Positions 60,834 to 64,000 of a stretch of DNA of 64,000 nucleotides are shown here, piece after piece. Within the stretch, counting starts at the first letter, position 1; every line of letters starts with the position of its first letter. A model generated the notes under the pieces. That model was not told where the DNA came from. It searched no databases and saw only the letters and a list, made by a program, of their open reading frames with translations. The translations under genes were made by a program, and so were the position numbers. This DNA is from JADJEI01 sp035328465 (GTDB taxonomy: Bacteria; Bacteroidota; Ignavibacteria; Ignavibacteriales; Ignavibacteriaceae): contig DAOLIQ010000005.1 of assembly GCA_035328465.1 (NCBI GenBank), positions 13,497 to 77,496 of the forward strand, in the 5' to 3' direction.

Positions 60834-62150
60834 TTATTTTATACGATAAATGCTTCTATAGATGATCAACGCTAATGCGGCTGTTAATCCAATTGCTGCA
60901 AAGTAAAACCAGACATAATGTGCATGATCATAAGCATGCAAAAGCTGCTCTTTAGAAAGTCCAGCCGGGTCAGGGACGTAAGCTGTCAGCAAATAGCCAG
61001 AGATCCCAAACCCAAGTATTGAAGAGAAGAAGGAATGAAGATGACTAAATCCAAGATACAAACCTTCTTCCCCCTTTGGAGCTTGAAGAGAAAAATATTC
61101 CAAATATCTTGGAGAAATAAAACACTCCGCTAATCCCTGAACGACAATTCCCGAAATCATCATAATAGTAATAGGATGCGCCGTGAATATTCCAAATACC
61201 GAAACAGACTGCCCGGTGATAGATTCAAGAATAGGACTTGAAGCCATTAATAATGCAGAGAGCGGCATAAGAAGCATTCCAACAAGCATTGAGGAAACCG
61301 CTCTTACTTTCTTCATCAGATTAGTAATAAAAACTACCATTGTCATAACAACAAACGGATTTACGTTAGCAATCCATTCCGGCGAAGCATGCTCTCCAAC
61401 AGTTCGTAAAACATATTTCGGCATGGTAGCATAAAGCTGCTGTTGAATTATCCAAAATCCTGTAACAATAAAAATCAGAAGGATCAAACGCGTATTTGTC
61501 ATTACTTTAATCAGCCCAATCCAGGCTTGCTTTAAAGTTTTACCCTCACCTTCGGTATTAACATTTTTATAATAAATGGAGACAACAATTAAAGCGATGA
61601 AGCACATTAGGGCTGAATAATAATTAATCGATTCAAGTCCCCATTCAAGTCGCAGCGGGTATGCGAATGTCTTTCCGAGAAATGCCCCTACGTTCACAAT
61701 TCCATAAAAAATTGAATATCCGCGTGCACGTGTTTCTTCATTTGTTGTTTTCGCAACGGTTCCCGTGATAATTGATTTTATAAAAGAACCGCCAAACATT
61801 AATACCACCAGCGATGGAATTACAACCGGCTTGTACGGAAGAGCGCCTAATGAAAAATAACCCATTGAAAGTAAACTAAAAGCAAGCAGAATTGCTCTTC
61901 TAAACCCAATTTTATCGGCTAACGCACCTGTAAAAGTTGGAAGAAAATATAAGCCTGCAGAAAAAATTCCACCAATCCATGCTGCCTCTATATCATCAAA
62001 ACCGACAACACGCGAAAGATAAAGAGTGATCGCAATGAACACCGCATAATATGCAGCCCGCTCGAAAAGTTCAACTGCGTTTGCTGTCCAAAATGCACGC
62101 GGAAAATTCCATCCCTTTTTCTTTTCAATTATCTGATTGCTCGAATTCAA
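60834..62150 (-). CDS. MFS transporter, POT/PTR2-like
   Basis: A 438-residue inner-membrane transporter with about 12 helices. The first helix carries ELFERAAYY (E27, E30, R31, Y34, Y35), matching the ExxERxxYY motif of proton-coupled oligopeptide transporters. The A-loop region ADKIGFRRA matches the MFS GxxxDRxGRR-type motif in reduced form. The rest of the sequence diverges from characterised POT members, so substrate is uncertain; a peptide or small-molecule proton symporter is likely. It is divergent from the SPFH operon, with 150 bases between. Confidence 0.82.
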   Translation of the reverse strand: MNSSNQIIEKKKGWNFPRAFWTANAVELFERAAYYAVFIAITLYLSRVVGFDDIEAAWIGGIFSAGLYFLPTFTGALADKIGFRRAILLAFSLLSMGYFSLGALPYKPVVIPSLVVLMFGGSFIKSIITGTVAKTTNEETRARGYSIFYGIVNVGAFLGKTFAYPLRLEWGLESINYYSALMCFIALIVVSIYYKNVNTEGEGKTLKQAWIGLIKVMTNTRLILLIFIVTGFWIIQQQLYATMPKYVLRTVGEHASPEWIANVNPFVVMTMVVFITNLMKKVRAVSSMLVGMLLMPLSALLMASSPILESITGQSVSVFGIFTAHPITIMMISGIVVQGLAECFISPRYLEYFSLQAPKGEEGLYLGFSHLHSFFSSILGFGISGYLLTAYVPDPAGLSKEQLLHAYDHAHYVWFYFAAIGLTAALALIIYRSIYRIK

Positions 62151-62225
62151 ATTTACTCCGTTTTTATTTACAATATAAAAAAGAATAAGCAGTCGGTATA
62201 ATCGAAAATATTTTTTAAAAAGGGC

Positions 62226-62254
62226 TTGACTTTGTGATATTGATATGATATCAT
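62226..62254 (+). promoter_or_regulatory. Candidate sigma70-type promoter of the SPFH operon
   Basis: TTGACT (62226-62231) and TATCAT (62249-62254) are separated by 17 bases. Transcription would start near 62261, after an in-frame GTG at 62256, which argues for the ATG at 62283 or 62301 as the start of the SPFH protein. Confidence 0.5.
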
Positions 62255-62300
62255 TGTGATAGCAATTAAAAGAATTTTAACAATGAAAGGACTTCTAAAA

Positions 62301-63176
62301 ATGAAAGCAGTTACGGAAAAACCAGCCAATAAAATTAACGGCTTTGTTATTTTGTTTTTGTTCATCGGATTATGGGTCTTAAATATTTACTTACTTGTTC
62401 AGGGGATCAAAACAGAAGACACCTCTATTCTTTGGATATTCATTCCACTAACAGTAATCTTGTTTATTCTTATGGGTGGATTTTTTATTGTGCAGCCGAA
62501 TGATTCAAGGGTACTGATCTTCTTCGGAAAATATACAGGGACAATTGATACCTCCGGTTTTTGGTGGGTCAATCCTTTCACTATAAAAAAACATATTTCG
62601 CTGCGAATCAGAAATTTCAATAGTGAAAAAATAAAAGTGAACGATCTGCACGGGAACCCAATTGAAATTGCGGCAGTGATTGTTTGGCGGGTTGTTGATT
62701 CTGCCCGTGCAATTTTTGATGTGCAGAATTTCGAGGAGTTTGTTGCGATACAAAGTGAAACTGCGATTCGTGCACTCGCTTCTGAATTTCCTTACGACGT
62801 GAATGAAGAGGACAAAGCATCGCTACGAGGAAGTCCGCTTGAAATTGCAGATAGTCTAAAAAAACAAGTCCAAACAAGATTAGAAATTGCGGGAGTTGAA
62901 ATTCTTGAATCACGAATTAGCCATCTTGCCTACGCACCGGAAATTGCTCAGGCAATGCTGCGCCGTCAGCAGGCACAAGCAATAATTGCAGCACGTCAGA
63001 AAATAGTTGAAGGAGCTGTCGGCATGGTTCAAATGGCGCTTCAGGCTTTGAGCGAACAAAAAATAGTTCAGCTTGATGAAGATAAAAAAGCAACAATGGT
63101 AAACAACCTGATGGTTGCTCTCGTTTCCGAATCTGAAGTTCAGCCTATTATCAACACCGGAACGCTTTATCAATAA
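62301..63176 (+). CDS. SPFH/band-7 domain protein
   Basis: A 291-residue protein with two N-terminal transmembrane segments (about 15-35 and 45-65, VILFLFIGLWVLNIYLL and IPLTVILFILMGGFFIV), then an SPFH domain (QPNDSRVLIFFGKYTGTIDTSGFWWVNPF ... RIRNFNSEKIKVNDLHGNPIEIAAVIVWRV) and a helical tail with AEIAQAMLRRQQAQAI-like flotillin repeats. AAAGG lies 10 bases before the ATG at 62301; an ATG at 62283 is the alternative. It would form membrane-associated oligomers. The two small downstream genes (8 and 38 bases later) appear to be in the same operon, and an SPFH protein followed by a small Arc-like protein is a recurrent arrangement. Confidence 0.88.
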   Translation: MKAVTEKPANKINGFVILFLFIGLWVLNIYLLVQGIKTEDTSILWIFIPLTVILFILMGGFFIVQPNDSRVLIFFGKYTGTIDTSGFWWVNPFTIKKHISLRIRNFNSEKIKVNDLHGNPIEIAAVIVWRVVDSARAIFDVQNFEEFVAIQSETAIRALASEFPYDVNEEDKASLRGSPLEIADSLKKQVQTRLEIAGVEILESRISHLAYAPEIAQAMLRRQQAQAIIAARQKIVEGAVGMVQMALQALSEQKIVQLDEDKKATMVNNLMVALVSESEVQPIINTGTLYQ

Positions 63177-63184
63177 AAAATATT

Positions 63185-63709
63185 ATGAAATTATTTTCTG
63201 ATTACATTGGTAAAAACCTCCGTATAGTTCAACCATCAATATTTAAAAGAACATTTAAATTAAATGTTGATGATGAACTGCTGTTGAGCTTGCACTATCC
63301 TAAAACATTCAGCTCCTTAGCAGAGGTGGAGGGTTTTGATGGAAAGTGGAAGATAAAAAAACAAAGCTTCTGGAATTCAATTCTTCTGATCTTTCAAAAA
63401 GATAACGACCTGCCGTTTGCGACTTATCGCAGCAGCTTCTGGGGGAGGGAAGGGGTAATCGAATTGCCAAAAGGTGAAAAGCTAAACTGCAAATTCAATT
63501 TGTGGAAATCGTTATTTCAGATTTACACGTCCTCCGGCATTCTGATTCTTTCAATTAAAACCGGAATTAAAGCTAAAATTCGTCTTTTGAAAGGAATAAA
63601 GGCTGAAGTTATAATTGAAAAAAAATCCGAACTGCTTGATAAACACCCATGGGTTGTAATGCTTATTTGGTACAATATTCTGGAATCAAATCGCCGTGCA
63701 GTGCAATAA
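63185..63709 (+). CDS. Hypothetical protein downstream of SPFH protein
   Basis: A 174-residue protein starting 8 bases after the SPFH stop. It has no signal peptide or clear membrane segment. It is rich in aromatic and basic residues with beta-strand character (GREGVIELPKGEKLNCKFNL, ILILSIKTGIKAKIRLL), loosely like LURP/tubby-type scaffolds, but I cannot assign a family. Its position suggests a role with the SPFH protein. Confidence 0.7.
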   Translation: MKLFSDYIGKNLRIVQPSIFKRTFKLNVDDELLLSLHYPKTFSSLAEVEGFDGKWKIKKQSFWNSILLIFQKDNDLPFATYRSSFWGREGVIELPKGEKLNCKFNLWKSLFQIYTSSGILILSIKTGIKAKIRLLKGIKAEVIIEKKSELLDKHPWVVMLIWYNILESNRRAVQ

Positions 63710-63747
63710 ATATTTTTGTAATTGGTAAGAGTGGAATTGAAAAGCAA

Positions 63748-63915
63748 ATGAGCGAAAAGAAAAAATTCCTGTTAAGATTAGATGCAAATATTCACGCAGC
63801 ACTTGAAAAGTGGGCGGCTGATGATTTAAGAAGTATTAATGCACAAATAGAATTTCTTTTAAAAGATGCATTAAAAAAAGCCTCCCGTTTAAAGGAAAAC
63901 AATCCCAGCAATTGA
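63748..63915 (+). CDS. Small Arc-like (ribbon-helix-helix) protein
   Basis: A 55-residue protein (MSEKKKFLLRLDANIHAALEKW...). The KFLLRLDANIHAALEKWAADDLRSINAQIEFLL pattern fits an Arc/MetJ ribbon-helix-helix fold. A longer in-frame start exists, but the ATG at 63748 gives the usual N-terminus. It follows the SPFH and hypothetical genes at 38 bases. In other genomes such small proteins accompany SPFH genes and may regulate them or bind DNA. Confidence 0.7.
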   Translation: MSEKKKFLLRLDANIHAALEKWAADDLRSINAQIEFLLKDALKKASRLKENNPSN

Positions 63916-63941
63916 AACACATACAACAGCAATAATGAAAT

Positions 63942-63963
63942 GGCAGCTAAGTGAATAGCTGCC
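63942..63963. terminator. Hairpin at the right end of the window
   Basis: GGCAGCTA and TAGCTGCC form a perfect 8-bp stem around AGTGAA, 27 bases after the stop of the Arc-like gene. The T run on either strand is weak, so it is a possible terminator only. Confidence 0.4.
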
Positions 63964-64000
63964 TTAAATCTCAAGTGTGAATTTACGTTTTCCTTTTCAC

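Overview
The window looks like part of a draft or metagenome-assembled genome from the Bacteroidetes/Chlorobi group, most likely class Ignavibacteria. The evidence is AT-rich DNA, three large secreted proteins ending in a type IX secretion (T9SS) sorting domain with the NYPNPFNP signature, a DUF2723 membrane protein, a GH92 mannosidase and an abundance of outer-membrane beta-barrel proteins. There are two 100-base N blocks (24554-24653 and 45377-45476); their identical round length marks them as scaffold placeholders, not measured distances. I found no rRNA, tRNA, CRISPR array, insertion sequence or prophage.

Layout. 1-769 (-) is the start of a long coiled-coil protein that runs off the left edge. 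1191-5427 holds an Xaa-Pro aminopeptidase, a secreted alpha/beta hydrolase and, convergent, a beta-CASP metallo-beta-lactamase nuclease. 5703-10327 is a probable operon queC-queF-glnD-murI (queuosine precursor synthesis, a PII-uridylyltransferase-like protein, glutamate racemase). 10380-17427 has an SLC13 carrier, a small hypothetical protein, a DUF2723 membrane protein, a heptosyltransferase-like enzyme and a LOG-family protein. 17696-20507 is a translationally coupled sensor-kinase pair. 20627-24301 is a giant periplasmic metalloprotease/propeller/beta-barrel protein.

24460-35696 is the most interesting block. On the minus strand lie a lipoprotein peptide-binding protein, two Opp-type permeases, a 1190-residue Ser/Thr kinase-STAND ATPase-TPR protein and a sigma54-type activator, all overlapping or nearly touching. 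Next on the same strand is a small exported protein made of nearly identical 16-residue repeats, with a sigma54-like -24/-12 element in front of it. Divergent from the operon are the two matching ABC ATPases. Together these parts would fit a peptide import, sensing and response circuit whose exported repeat protein could be either the peptide source or the regulated output. This is inference; the gene order, overlaps, repeats and promoter-like element are visible in the sequence.

35722-47483 contains a T9SS-secreted protein, outer-membrane proteins, a CYTH protein, rubrerythrin, an OmpA-family protein, GH92 and small envelope proteins. 47590-54918 is an envelope-polysaccharide neighbourhood (sugar nucleotidyltransferase, O-antigen ligase, MsbA-like exporter, glycosyltransferase). 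It is interrupted by a 13-unit degenerate repeat array with exactly 21-bp phasing, upstream of an XRE-type regulator. 54955-59287 encodes two more T9SS-secreted beta-propeller proteins; one carries a small palindromic element inserted in frame in its sorting domain. 59312-63915 has a MOSC protein, a small exported charged protein, a POT-like MFS transporter and an SPFH/band-7 operon ending in a small Arc-like protein.
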